Under the pieces are notes generated by a model. It searched no databases, was not told the origin of the DNA, and saw only the letters and a program-made list of their open reading frames with translations. From Alectoria sarmentosa (Eukaryota; Ascomycota; Lecanoromycetes; Lecanorales; Parmeliaceae): a DNA stretch of 64,000 bases. The translations under genes and the position numbers were made by a program. Shown here piece by piece: positions 23,926 through 34,133 of the stretch (positions within the stretch are counted from its first letter, which is position 1; the number at the start of each line of letters is the position of its first letter). The stretch covers positions 52,792 to 116,791 of the forward strand of contig WOGZ01000084.1 of NCBI GenBank assembly GCA_009733775.1. Reading direction: 5' to 3'.

Positions 23926-25078
23926 CTCTGTAGTCAAAAAATAATCATAATTGATTAAGGGTACTGATACCCGTACGTAGCCTTTTGATACATGTACGCA
24001 CCCTCTTTTATACATGTACGTATCCCTCAAAGCTAAACAAAACAGGTTAATAAAGCGAATATACCTTTCGACGTTAATGACCAAACAAATAATTTAAGGC
24101 TAGGGCTTAAGGTTCAGAGCATTTAATCTCTTCGCATAGGGCATTCAATTCCTTCGCACAGGGCATTTAATCTTTTCATATAAGATATTTAATTCCTTCA
24201 CACGCGCATTCAATCCCTTCACACGCGCATTTAATCTTTTCACACGCGCATTCAACTTCATTTCATCGAACATTTAATTTTATATCATCGGGTTATTGAA
24301 ATATAATGATGAGATGCGATGTGAAAAAAAAATTGATTGTTCTTTTAAAACTTCTTTAAAACAATCCTTTTACGTTAATCGTAATCTTAATTTTATTTTC
24401 GAAAAACGATCTTATAGCAATGAATTTTGGAAATATTTCTTTAAAGAGTTTAAATTGATTTATTAAGAGTATGAAATCTTGAATTGTGTCTCGAAAATGT
24501 ATTCGATTTAAACATTTTTAAGCGCAATGTTCGGGTAACTTTTCAAGATGAGCGTTATTCGAGATTTTTGCGCAGAAGTCTTGATTTTCAGAATTTTTGA
24601 TATTCATTTAAAGATATGCGAAATAAAAGATTACGTATATATATAAAAAGAGTATATACATATATCAAAAGGCTATATACGAATATTAGTACCCTTAATT
24701 AATAATTGATTATATAATTAATTTTTAATTGATTATGATTATAAATTTTCATAATTAAAATAATCATAATTATGATTATTTGATTTTCATAATTAATTAT
24801 AATTTGATTATGCACAAAATGTATAATTATTACACAATTATTATATAAAACTTTTAATATAAATGTATAAAACTTATAAAACATTTTTGTGCTCGCACAA
24901 ATCAACGCTAAAGTCTGAGTTTATACTGCTTTAAACTAGTTTTCGCTAGTATATTAAATTGATTAAAACTGATTACGAAAATTAATTATAATCATGATTA
25001 TGATTATGTACCTTCAAAATCATAATCAATTATGATTATGTGATTTCATAATCAATTAATCTGATTTTGACTACAGAG
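23926..25078. mobile_element. AT-rich inverted-repeat element with 8-base target duplication
   Basis: The ends CTCTGTAGTCAAAA (23926-23939) and its reverse complement (25065-25078) bound a very AT-rich 1153-base segment. Immediately outside, CGGCTCAA occurs at 23918-23925 and again at 25079-25086, an 8-base direct duplication. An 8-base duplication is known for hAT, P and Merlin-type DNA transposons; the terminal bases do not clearly match the hAT consensus, so the superfamily is open. There is no coding capacity. The subterminal sequence repeats ATAATCATAATTGATTA-like palindromic units. A second element (23954-24699) appears to sit inside it. Confidence 0.8.
23954..24699. mobile_element. Internally deleted MULE-like element nested in the AT-rich element
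   Basis: The left end reads ATTAAGGGTACTGATACCCG followed by CGTAGCCTTTTGATACATGTACG. The right end is a mutated reverse complement in which C has often become T. The TTTTGATACATGTACG repeats are the same as those in the ends of the 5.1-kb MULE at 58901-64000, so this is very likely a short derivative of that family. The 600-base interior has no coding content. In the middle, imperfect CGCATTTAATC-like units recur (about 24115-24270). Confidence 0.65.
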
Positions 25079-25086
25079 CGGCTCAA
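25079..25086 (+). repeat. 8-base target-site duplication, right copy
   Basis: CGGCTCAA directly abuts the right terminal repeat; the identical copy is at 23918-23925. Confidence 0.75.
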
Positions 25087-26370
25087 GATCTTGAGGAAAG
25101 TAGCAAAGATCTATATCTGACTCCCTATTAGCGTCTGCCCTTTAAACGTACTGTGATAATAGCTTATCTAACATATAAGAGAAATTTATATAATAAATAT
25201 GTAATATCAGTTTGTGACAGAGGTGAAAGCCTACTAAATGAACTTGATGGATTTACTTTTCACCCCTTGTAAGATTCACCCCTTTAAGATTAATGAAAGT
25301 GTCTGTAAGATCAATGAAAGTGCCTGTAAGATTAATGAAAGTGCTGAGTGTAAATGAGAGCCCCTGCCGAGCTGCATGTATAGGCGGACGTAACAAGCCA
25401 TCTCCGCCGAACCTTGTCTTACCTTTAACAAGCTGTAATAATCAGCTCAGAAAAAGGCTGTCTCGTTGTTCAATGCCTGTGAATTGCTCCTTGAAATGGC
25501 AAAACCCCGGGTACACTACTAAGCGAGCGGAACAATACCCGTCGCTCGCGGCTAAGGATTTCTTTTTCTTCACCTCACACGCCGAATCAATCCCCGGACA
25601 TGAGGGATAGCAGCCTTTGTTTGTTACTGGAGGTGAGAGAAAAGACAGGGCTGAATCCAGATGGACAGTGTGAAAGGAAAGACTGAATGGAGAGAAGACA
25701 GCTGAGAAGGAAAAGTCTCAGAAGATAGACATTCTGATGAGCTGAAGCAGGGCAGCTATTGAGAGTTGGCCCTCATAGAGCTTGCTTTTCAGTAGGATGA
25801 AATATCACACAAAAGCAACTTTGAGAGGCTCAGAAGCAAAGTAAGCATCCAACAAGAGGACAAAATCATGAGGGCTATCGGTTTAATGATGCACATTATC
25901 GAAGAGACTATGGATCATATCGAGAGCTTGCAATATCCATTCCTTATCCTTGACCAAAGACCGCTTCGGACAAGGAAAAAGAAAGATCCTTATGGAACTT
26001 TCTCGCATCACACAGCGCCCTTTGACCAGCGGATTGGTATAGGATCGTCCGCTATAATAGGCTCCAAAAGGTGAGCAAGGGTATTGGTGGTAGTGATGAT
26101 GGAGATCTTGGATTGCAAGGGGGGGGGGGCGATCAGAAACAAGAGCTCTTGGCCTTGACTGTGATTCGTCCCAGGCATTGTAACCGCAGGCCCTTCAAGG
26201 ATTGTCAGAGCTTTGCAATGATCAAGCTGTCGCAAGGTTGTAGCTGTGATGCGATCCCGTTGGGCTGCAGAAGGTCAGTATATATCTATGATATACAAAA
26301 GAACAGGATAAGTGGCGAGGTGGACCAACCCCACAGCCCTCTCTCTCCTAATCCCCGTCCGTCACCCTCT
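25087..26370. other. Intergenic with a 21-base minisatellite, no gene seen
   Basis: Composition returns to normal after the AT-rich island. About three 21-base units (AAGATTAATGAAAGTGYCTGT) lie at 25288-25350, and a run of ten G lies at 26121-26130. A 100-codon frame starting in the repeat has no motif. Confidence 0.5.
25288..25350 (+). repeat. 21-base tandem repeat, about three units
   Basis: Units differ at a few C/T positions only. The period is a multiple of three, so a frame reading MKVxVR-like repeats runs through it by chance. Confidence 0.75.
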
Positions 26371-27000
26371 TCATCCCACCGTTTCATTCACTCTATCATA
26401 CTCTTCGAGCATTCCAATCATAACCCCTTTGGTGTTTTTCGCCTTGGGGGTTTGAATGTTGCAACCCTTGCATATCCCCATTAACTGAGCTGTTGTCATG
26501 TACCCCCAGTTTGCTTCCCCTGTCAAATCTTCAAGCAGTTCCATGAGTTGAGTTTTGGTGACGCGGTGGCTGCATCGAATGCCTCTACTTTTGCACAGCT
26601 CCTCCACATCCCCTACTCCTAAACGCCAGTAGTCTACTGGCTGGGCATCTGCAGACCCCAGAGCAGCGGCTTGCGGTTGCCTGCTGGGAGGCTGCTGCGA
26701 CTGCTGCGCGGACGGAGCTTGTCGCGGGTGTTGATACACTTGAGAGGGCTGGTACTGTTGAAATTGTAGAACCTGCTGTGCCTGGTGACGTTGGCTCTGC
26801 TGGTACTGCTGCCATTGCTGGTACTGTTGGTTCTGTGAGTTCTGTTGATGTTGTTGGTAATACTGAGGCTGCTGCTGTTGCTGCAGACCTTGTGGCTGCA
26901 TGGAAAGAATTTGCCGATTCTGGAAGCCGGCATGCGGTGGGACAGGGTAGGGTTGGTGGGCAGTATTGAGATACTGCGAGTACTGATTGTTGGATTCCAT
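26371..27000 (-). CDS. Glutamine-rich protein with two SAP-like motifs
   Basis: Single exon, 209 residues, ATG at 27000. Residues 1-115 are extremely Q/Y/P-rich (YYQQHQQNSQNQQYQQWQQY and similar), a prion-like composition. Two similar helix-loop-helix segments follow: VEELCKSRGIRCSHRVTKTQ and AQLMGICKGCNIQTPKAKNT. Each has the L..L.kxrgixxxxxxxKxxLixxL pattern of SAP-type motifs, which in other proteins bind DNA or RNA. A nuclear, nucleic-acid-linked role is therefore possible but is inference. It is divergently placed 438 bases from the F-box-like gene at 27439. Another Q-rich protein with one similar motif lies at 30327. Confidence 0.7.
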   Translation of the reverse strand: MESNNQYSQYLNTAHQPYPVPPHAGFQNRQILSMQPQGLQQQQQPQYYQQHQQNSQNQQYQQWQQYQQSQRHQAQQVLQFQQYQPSQVYQHPRQAPSAQQSQQPPSRQPQAAALGSADAQPVDYWRLGVGDVEELCKSRGIRCSHRVTKTQLMELLEDLTGEANWGYMTTAQLMGICKGCNIQTPKAKNTKGVMIGMLEEYDRVNETVG

Positions 27001-27438
27001 TTTGAATTCTGTTCAGTGAGCGTGAGCTTTGAGTTGTTTGTTGGTGAGAGCGACAAATGAGGCCGCAAGTGAAGATCCGGCCGCAGTGTTTCTCGCTTAA
27101 CCGCGCGGCGCAATTTTGGTAATTCACACTCTGTTTTGGATGCCAGTCACACCGTCTGCTCCTTGAATGCTTTTATCTGTGGTCGACATCATACTTTCTA
27201 GTAGCTCGTTTCTTAATAGCGCCCCCTCCTTCTACCATTTCCAGGGCACGAGGCCGGCGCTCTCAGGTATATTGATCTGGTGTCTTCCGTGGAACACTCT
27301 TCTACACGCCCACCGTTCTAGCTACGCCGAATCCAAGCCTCATAGCTTCATCAGCTCTCAGCTCTCCATTGCTTCTCTCTTTGCCTCGGAGTACTCCGAA
27401 TTCTGCCGGCCGGCCAACAAGAAGTCCTCTACCAGAAG
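27001..27438. promoter_or_regulatory. Shared intergenic region of a divergent Q-rich / F-box-like pair
   Basis: 438 bases separate the starts of two divergently oriented genes. It is rich in CT stretches near the F-box-like start. No specific site is claimed. Confidence 0.4.
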
Positions 27439-28413
27439 ATGACCCTGGGTCTCAACGAAATGTCACATTTCATGCGAATACCTCCCGAAGTACGTGCCTT
27501 CATTTACGAACACTGCCTGGCAATTGGCAAGATATACCCATACCGGGAGAACCAGTCAGAGGAGGTGCAGGAATATGCTGGGCATCTCAACACGAGCGCT
27601 ACCCCACTGTCCTGCGCCATAACCAAAGGGGAAAAAAATAATGCAGCTCTGTGCCTTGGTATTCGTCAAGTCAACAAGACGACTTACGAGGAAGTCACAC
27701 CCATTATGTACAAGAGGAACACAGTCGTTCTGCCCAGAGCTCCATTGGCAGCCAAGTTCTTCCACAACTGCCTTGATTCCGTTGAGAAAAGACTCTGGCT
27801 GAAAGATGTCGAGCTCGAACTATGTGCCTCTGATATATCACTGCAAGAGTGGAATAACTCGAAGCAGTTCAAGGGGTTGGACCTGCCATGTGGCATGGTT
27901 CCCAGCTCGACGTTGGAGCAGGAGGGAAAACTTGCGAAGAAATGGCACGATATCTGGAAACAACATCTCGCTGATGTTGTCTGGCCCGAGAAACTAGCGC
28001 CCATCCTCGACGACACCAAACTTGACAAACTTACCGTCAAGTTCGCGCAGAGCAAGTGTGCGGCATTATGTTGTTACATGGATAAGCAAGCCTGTGCAGC
28101 TTTCCAAAGGGGCTTCGCCAATGGCATGGTGAAGCACATCTCGTTACATAATCTCGCCTTGCATGATCTGGGAGAATGGCAGGATCCTGACCCAGAGTCT
28201 TTCAAGAGAGGGGATCGGGAGATTGAGGGTACGGTGCTGGCAACTGTGTCTGATGCAGAGGGCGAGGAGGACTTGGATAGGGACGTCATCCAGATGGGAG
28301 AGCAGATCGCTCGTTGGACTAGGGCCAGAAAGCTAGGAGTGGCAGATGGGACTCGGAGGTGGTTCCAGGCGGTGGGACAAAAGGATGATGAGGAGGATGA
28401 GGATGAGGAGTGA
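27439..28413 (+). CDS. F-box-like (DUF7730/2EXR-type) fungal protein with acidic tail
   Basis: 324 residues, no intron needed. The N-terminal segment FMRIPPEVRAFIYEHCL matches the LPxEIRxxIYxxxL motif of fungal F-box-like/DUF7730 proteins. The conserved companion motif GIRQVNKTTYEEVTPIMYKRN (about residues 75-95) follows the family pattern of RQVxxExxxxxYxxN. The molecular role of the family is not established. The C-terminus is a D/E run ending at TGA 28411-28413. The reading frame stays open for 34 more acidic codons beyond that stop (28414-28518). Confidence 0.75.
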   Translation: MTLGLNEMSHFMRIPPEVRAFIYEHCLAIGKIYPYRENQSEEVQEYAGHLNTSATPLSCAITKGEKNNAALCLGIRQVNKTTYEEVTPIMYKRNTVVLPRAPLAAKFFHNCLDSVEKRLWLKDVELELCASDISLQEWNNSKQFKGLDLPCGMVPSSTLEQEGKLAKKWHDIWKQHLADVVWPEKLAPILDDTKLDKLTVKFAQSKCAALCCYMDKQACAAFQRGFANGMVKHISLHNLALHDLGEWQDPDPESFKRGDREIEGTVLATVSDAEGEEDLDRDVIQMGEQIARWTRARKLGVADGTRRWFQAVGQKDDEEDEDEE

Positions 28414-28518
28414 TATGAGGAGGCACATGAGGAGAGGGATGAGGAGGAATTTGAGGAGGAAGGAAAGGGTCATGAAGATGGAGCTGGAGATGAAAATGTA
28501 GGTGAAGAAGCAGATTAA
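28414..28518 (+). other. In-frame acidic extension beyond the stop codon
   Basis: After TGA at 28411 the same frame reads YEEAHEERDEEEFEEEGKGH and further D/E-rich codons to TAA at 28516-28518. It continues the acidic composition of the annotated C-terminus. The simplest explanation is that the ancestral protein was longer and a nonsense change shortened it. Stop-codon readthrough is the alternative. Confidence 0.6.
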
Positions 28519-29000
28519 CGCCCGAAGAATGGGAGGCTTAAAGAACAGCATTACACCATAGCTACCTGCATTTCTACCCGAGATAACTTCTCTCTGTCAT
28601 GACGAGAAGTGGTGAGACGATAACAAAGATTTCCACCTCAGGATACAAGAAAACGAGACGTCAAGCAAAAAATGGCCTAGTATCCACGCCCCTCCTCTCC
28701 TCTCCTCTTGATACAACATTTCGTTTCCACGCCAGCAAACCTCCAACTCTGCGTCTTCTGCTTATGTGTTCACAACAAGGTAGCGGTATTGTCAAATGGT
28801 ACCAACAGGGAGCATTCAATGGTCTGAGATTATTGTGTAAGCTTCTTCAAGATCCCGTAAAATTGACTCCTGTGTCTCCTTGTCATCGCAGGCAAAGACG
28901 CAGACAAAGGGTCTCCTGACTATGGCCTCCGTCCTGGCAAATCCCCATCGCCATCGCGTCTTGCCTGAAGTAATCCTGCTCTTCCGCCATCAGAGACGGT
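28519..29000. other. Region between convergent genes, no gene seen
   Basis: Lies between the 3' ends of the two F-box-like genes. A 100-codon plus-strand frame at 28599-28919 has no motif. Confidence 0.4.
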
Positions 29001-29372
29001 TCATAACCCAACACTGTAACGTAAGCGCTTAATGTCCTTGGCGTTGGTAGTCAAGGTGATGACCAGATCTTCGCCGTAGAGAATCGAGGTGGATCCGTGG
29101 TGGACTTGATGATGCACACAAAGGAAGGTCGTGTGAAATGCGAAGCCGTGGCCAGGCTATGATTTGACGAGGGTGGGTTCATTCCTCCGAGACCTTTCAG
29201 CGCATATGCGTGCAAGGGTAGGGGGCCATCAAAACGCGAAGGAAAATGCAATGCTTACTTTAAAACCCAAAGTCTGGATACGCTTCGCACGCTCCGTGGA
29301 GAGTAGGCAGCGATATATCTTGCTGCGGATCTCCGATGGCAGCCTCAGGAAGGGGAATGTCTGGGTGCTGGC
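29001..29372 (-). CDS. Small F-box-like (DUF7730-type) protein, 5' end unresolved
   Basis: Two exons can be read on the minus strand. The first (29372 to 29259) gives FPFLRLPSEIRSKIYRCLL, the classic LPxEIRxxIY motif. After an intron at 29258-29157 (gtaagc...catag), the second (29156-29001) gives VHHQVHHGSTSILYGEDLV, the family's companion motif (HxxVxxExxxxLYGxN). The stop is TGA at 29001-29003. The first exon is open only back to a TAG at 29373-29375, and no ATG is in frame, so the start lies in another upstream exon. At about 90 residues it is short for the family and may be partial. Confidence 0.6.
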
Positions 29373-30326
29373 CTAGTCCGTTTGTGGGGGTGAAAGCGAC
29401 AGGTGTTGAAAAGCAATGAAGGTGGATATCATCCAGCATATATACAAACAGATATCAATAGCAACGGCGCGCTAATAGTATCATACAAGCTTATGCAAAT
29501 AAGCCGAAGATATGACGGATCTCGTAACATCCGGCCTCGTTCTTTGCCCAAAGCCAATTACTTCTTTTGCTGTCTTCTCCCAATCCAATCGATCCATCGA
29601 CCAGTCTTCAAAGGCAGGAAGCTGCTGGCAGGTCCGTGATGTGGACTTGTCTTACCAACGACGGGGGCTTCGTGCAGTACGCTATCTTTCTTGGTAGATT
29701 TTGTGATACCGCGCGGACTAGAATCCAACCACAGCGTCCAGCTCTCGCCGAGTATTGAGCGTGCAGAAAGCTTCCCTGTGACTGCATACCCTGGCAGGTT
29801 TCTCGGCATCAGCTGAGCCCAGTGCTTCGTGAAGTATGATGAGGCAGAAGATTGCACGAATTCGAAGAGGCCTGTCTTTCGTCTTGGTTCAGGGATCGCG
29901 GATGAGGGAGCGGCTTAGTGCGAGATCTTCTAGCTCGCGAGGACTGATCAGTCTCCCTTGAAAAGAAGATGGGAAGCAAAAAACGTGATTCAGCTAGCTT
30001 CTGACTTGAATTAAGGGATTAGACCTTCACAAAATAGCGGTATGGAAAGCAGTAGAAGGGGTTACCGTCTTCTTCCATCTTTCTTCGGAACGCAATTGTA
30101 TTCTCTGTGCAGAGATTTGTCAATCTTGTAGAGCAAAGTATTTTCTTCAGTGTAGACGGGTAAGTTAGAGTTCGAATACGATGCAGGTGAATGAAAGTTC
30201 AAAGGGTGAACCTCTGGGTTGAGAATTTCTACCCAATGCATAGTCAACACTAGCGCACACTAGCCTAAAATTTCTCTTTCAGTATTGCACCGCTCTCAAC
30301 ATCAAAGAGCTTATCATCTCACACCT
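29373..30326. other. Upstream region, possible unidentified minus-strand exon(s)
   Basis: A minus-strand frame at 29558-29857 (containing LPGYAVTGKLSARSILGESW) has fairly protein-like composition and could be part of a spliced gene reaching to about 30250. I found no motif and could not complete a gene model. Confidence 0.3.
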
Positions 30327-30506
30327 ATGCACCAGAAAAAAATGGAACAAAACAAATCTACCAGCGCATACCAGCAGCTTCTCGACGCTGCCAACACTGC
30401 TCGCTCGCAGCTTGACGCATCGGAGAACCGACAGATGACCCTCGAGAACACTTTTCAAGCTCAACAACGCACTGGCTCTAGTCAAGTGCATCGACAGCAA
30501 TGGTAC

Positions 30507-30544
<38 letters not shown>

Positions 30545-31871
30545 TACTCCTGCACCATCATACCATGATGCCCCCCCACGACGAACAGGTTTTGGCTTAC
30601 AACAACCACAGCATCAACATGAACCATCATACTTTGATGCTCTCCCACGACAGACACATTTCGACTCACAACAGCAACACCACCAATATCAATCATCATA
30701 CCTTGCTAGTCCCCAACGACAGACATTTCCTGGCCGGCAACAGCAACAGCGGCACCAACAGTCCCCATATTCTCGCACGCAGCCACAGCAGATAGGTTAT
30801 GATTTGCAACAGCATCAACTTCAGTCGCCATACCATCAAGTTCAGTCACCGCAGACTGGTTCTGGCCGGCCACAACAGCTTGAACGAAGGCGCCAGTCTT
30901 CATACGATGACACCGAGTCACTGGAGACTGTCTCTGGCCAGCCACGTCTGCAGTCAAGCCGCGCCTTACAATCGTCGCTAAGTCATGACCTTCAGCCTTT
31001 GCACGGAGGCATGCTTCAGCCTCGATTGCAGCGTGGACAACCAAATCTTGGCTCTTCACCTCAGCAAGCGGGTTACGGCGATTCGTATACCTTGAGACAG
31101 CAACCAGGATACGATAGCCAGCTCCAACCGGCAGGCTTTGGTCAACTGGCCGGTCAACATCAGCGACCAAACGTTCACTCTGACCAGAGAGGATCAGATT
31201 TCACTGGGCCTCAACCTTCACATCAGCAGTCACGGCATGGCTCTCAGCCATTGGAAGCAGGTCGCAGATATCGATCAGATCCAAACTCAGGGCCGTATGG
31301 CGTACAACCACGGAGTGCAGCTCCACCAAATCCGAACCCAGGGCCGCATGGCGTGCAACCACGGAGTGCTGCTCGACCGAATCCAAATCCAGGGCCGCAT
31401 GGCGTACGACCACGGCGTGCACGGAGTGCGGCTCCGCCACCTTCAAGTCCAGCTGGTAGCGATGTCGACCACATGTTGAAGGATACGTTAAGAAAAAGGA
31501 GCAAGCGCCACGGATTTCCAAGCTTGCATAAAAAAGCTGTTCTAATTGAACAATTCAAGACCAGAAGACGCATAGAGGTAATCAACAGGGGAAGAAGAAG
31601 AGAGAGAAATGTCACTCTCGAGGGCGCATCTGCGAGCAACGCAATAGAGATAGAGTCGGACGAGGACACAACAGAGCATGTATTCGAAGATCTGGACCAG
31701 AGCAAACATCGAGACGACCCGGATGAGCTCGGAATGGGTAGCTTCCTCTATGATTCACCACCCGCCGAGGAAGAGCCTGCGACGAACATTGTTGAGGCGA
31801 ATCTAGAACGTCAGAACCCGAAGGCCCCAACCAGTTTGGATGATGCTGGACCATCCACAAGCAGGACTTGA
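30327..31871 (+). CDS. Glutamine-rich low-complexity protein with SAP-like segment
   Basis: 514 residues from the first in-frame ATG at 30327; the frame is open a little upstream but without an ATG, and a ttctctttcag acceptor-like site at about 30282 could mean an upstream exon. A poly-Q run encoded by CAG/CAA lies near 30503-30541. Repeated Q/H/S/Y blocks (QQHHQYQSSYLASPQRQT-like) fill residues 70-320. Three 17-residue tandem units NPNPGPHGVQPRSAARP lie near 31276-31430. Then comes a basic LKDTLRKRSKRHGFPSLHKK segment resembling one SAP-like motif, and an acidic tail. It is similar in plan to the protein at 26371-27000, though larger. Prion-like composition; function unknown. Confidence 0.65.
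31276..31430 (+). repeat. 51-base tandem repeat within the Q-rich gene
   Basis: Three units of 51 bases encode GPxGVQPRSAAxPNPNP. The period is exactly 17 codons, so copy-number change keeps the frame. Confidence 0.8.
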
Positions 31872-34133
31872 AATATCGCAAGGCAGGTAAGGCTGAACTC
31901 GTTAGTAGACAATCTGATAAGGGACCGGAATCCTTGGGGGTATTTTGCGTGCTGATGTTCGCTAGGCCGCAGCTTAATGCTGACCCAATATTTCCAGGAG
32001 AAGATGACCCACCGGACAGCTGGGGGTTGTTAGGAGAACGTGCCACTAGGAGGTTTTGTAGGCTAGGTGCTGGAGCTTCGTCTAAAGATGTTGGGGAGGA
32101 AGACGGCGAAAGGGAGGATGCCCATTTGCTGCAAATTTCGTCATGTTTCTGTTATAGAATAGGGGCTTGAGGTTTCCGAAGCTTATGATGAATTGTCCTT
32201 CAAGCTTATTGCGCGTGGGAATCAAGTGTTTGTCTCGGATCACATGGAGGAGAGAAATGAAGGGCCTTGGGAACACCTAACTTGCCTAGTCTATACGTTC
32301 GAAGCTTCAGGAATGTCAGCAAAAACATTTCGGCCACTTCGCGCCTTCCAGACAGATGATATTTTAAGGCCGTTTCCATTTCTTGATGATCAACCTGTCG
32401 GGCTCGTTCCCTCTTCCAGACCTGTTGTGTATTAGGGTATATTTGCGTCAACCAAAGCAGAAAAAGTCATAGGGATAAACACATTCCTTACTAACAAGAG
32501 CGTTGCGCATCGGTCTCCAAACCTCGTTTGCTGGGTGCTCTGATTCTTCAAGCATTAATCTGGATCATCTTCTTTTCCAGTCCTTTGCAGGGTCTGCAAG
32601 CTCTTTGTATGCCCGGCATCGATGGCTACATCGCTCTTTTCCTGCTCAAGCTACCTCTCTTCCATCTCTGGATCTCCAAGCCGCAGTCCTCTTGTCACCT
32701 ACCATGTTGCATAAGGTATAGCCTCTGTGCAGAGTTGCAATACCGCAAACAAGTGTCTGGTCCTTATATACTGCTGATGCCGATGTCTTCCTATGGCTCT
32801 TATGTGTGAATGAGAAGGACAGTCGGCATCGTATGGAGGTCATAGTTTACAGGCTAAAATCGCGTACCCGACATTTAACCGTGGGAACGGGCAATTCACA
32901 GTCATCAGACACCTTTGGAAGGTACTCTTACATTACATGCATTCATACATCCAGGGAGCGCACCTCTGGTACTACTCAATTTTTCGAAATTTGAAACTTG
33001 CTGCAATTATATTGCTTGGTCTTCTGCTGTAAATACTGATACCAAGGGACAGAGATATATGGACATCCAGGTCATGCTAAATTATAACTCAACATTTGCT
33101 CTTCTCAATCTATTGATCCTTTCGATTGAGAAAGATGTAAGAACAAGACAGGGCACACACACACACATATGAGCCACTTCAAGACTATGCCACTAATGGC
33201 TTGGGCATTCGTGACTTTGCCAAAGGTCACCGCACCAGCAAACGCCTGGTTTACTCCAGCGACTTACAATCCACGTACGGAAATAGTTCACCATTTCGAC
33301 ATGAGGCTCCCCTGCAGCACCGAGCGCCAGTCATGAAGCACCACCTCTGCCCAACATTCCGAACCAAAAAGACCCGCAAGAATCAAGAGATGAAGGCAAT
33401 GAGTCGCATTAGCTGGATAGCTACAACCGTGGCTTGAACGGGACCAAACGATTCGTCTAAGAGAGAGGTAGAAGGATTGGGGTTGTAATATATCTGGGGC
33501 TAATTGAGGGTGTGTGAGTATGTTCTTTCCTGGACGCGCCAAAGATGGAAGATGGCGATTTGAGTCCTCTGCTACTCGTGACTGGTGGCCAAAATAATGC
33601 AAGAGATTCTTTTAACGCGGTAGGTTCTGCGACAAGGCCAACTCAGAAGAGCCGTCGCCTGTTTTGGGCAGTTGAGTCTGGTCGATTGAAAGGCGTACAG
33701 AGGGTCTTGAGACTATGAGAGAAGAACTTGAGAATAACAGTAATGATAATGACAGTCGGAGATGATGCGTTGCAAAAGCGGTTGGCGTACAAAAGGGCTG
33801 TATGAGGTTTGATGAGTAGTTGATGAAATTCGCTTTGAGCTTTATACAATCAAGGATGCCCGCAGCTCAGGCATGGTAGACTACAAACCCATCTGTCACA
33901 TGTTGCTTTACCGTGCCATGTGTTGTATTCTGCCTAGATCACTCCATGACTCTCTCCGTCAAGTTCTTGATTCGCCACGGATGTTCCAGCAGTGGCGCAG
34001 TGGCTGAGCTCGTCCACGTCAATCTTCTTGGCAGCCAAGTCCCCCACTTCGCTGACACCAACATGATAAAATGACTCGTCTCCCATCTTGAATTCTCCAC
34101 CTGGAACCTTTATCTCTTCTCACAATAGGAACT
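31872..34133. other. Intergenic 2.3 kb, no gene supported
   Basis: Many short frames, none with motifs. A strong donor-like GGCAG/gtaagg at about 31888 right after the Q-rich stop could mark a 3'UTR intron. A TGGCGCAGTGGC string near 33992 resembles a tRNA A-box but lacks a partner. Confidence 0.4.

Noticed and set aside
25293..25610. Frame of about 105 codons beginning in the 21-base repeat
   Set aside because: Its start is only the in-frame minisatellite; the remainder has no motif.
33985..34070. tRNA-like A-box (TGGCGCAGTGGC) near 33992
   Set aside because: No B-box (GGTTCRANYCC) at the expected spacing and no cloverleaf pairing by eye.
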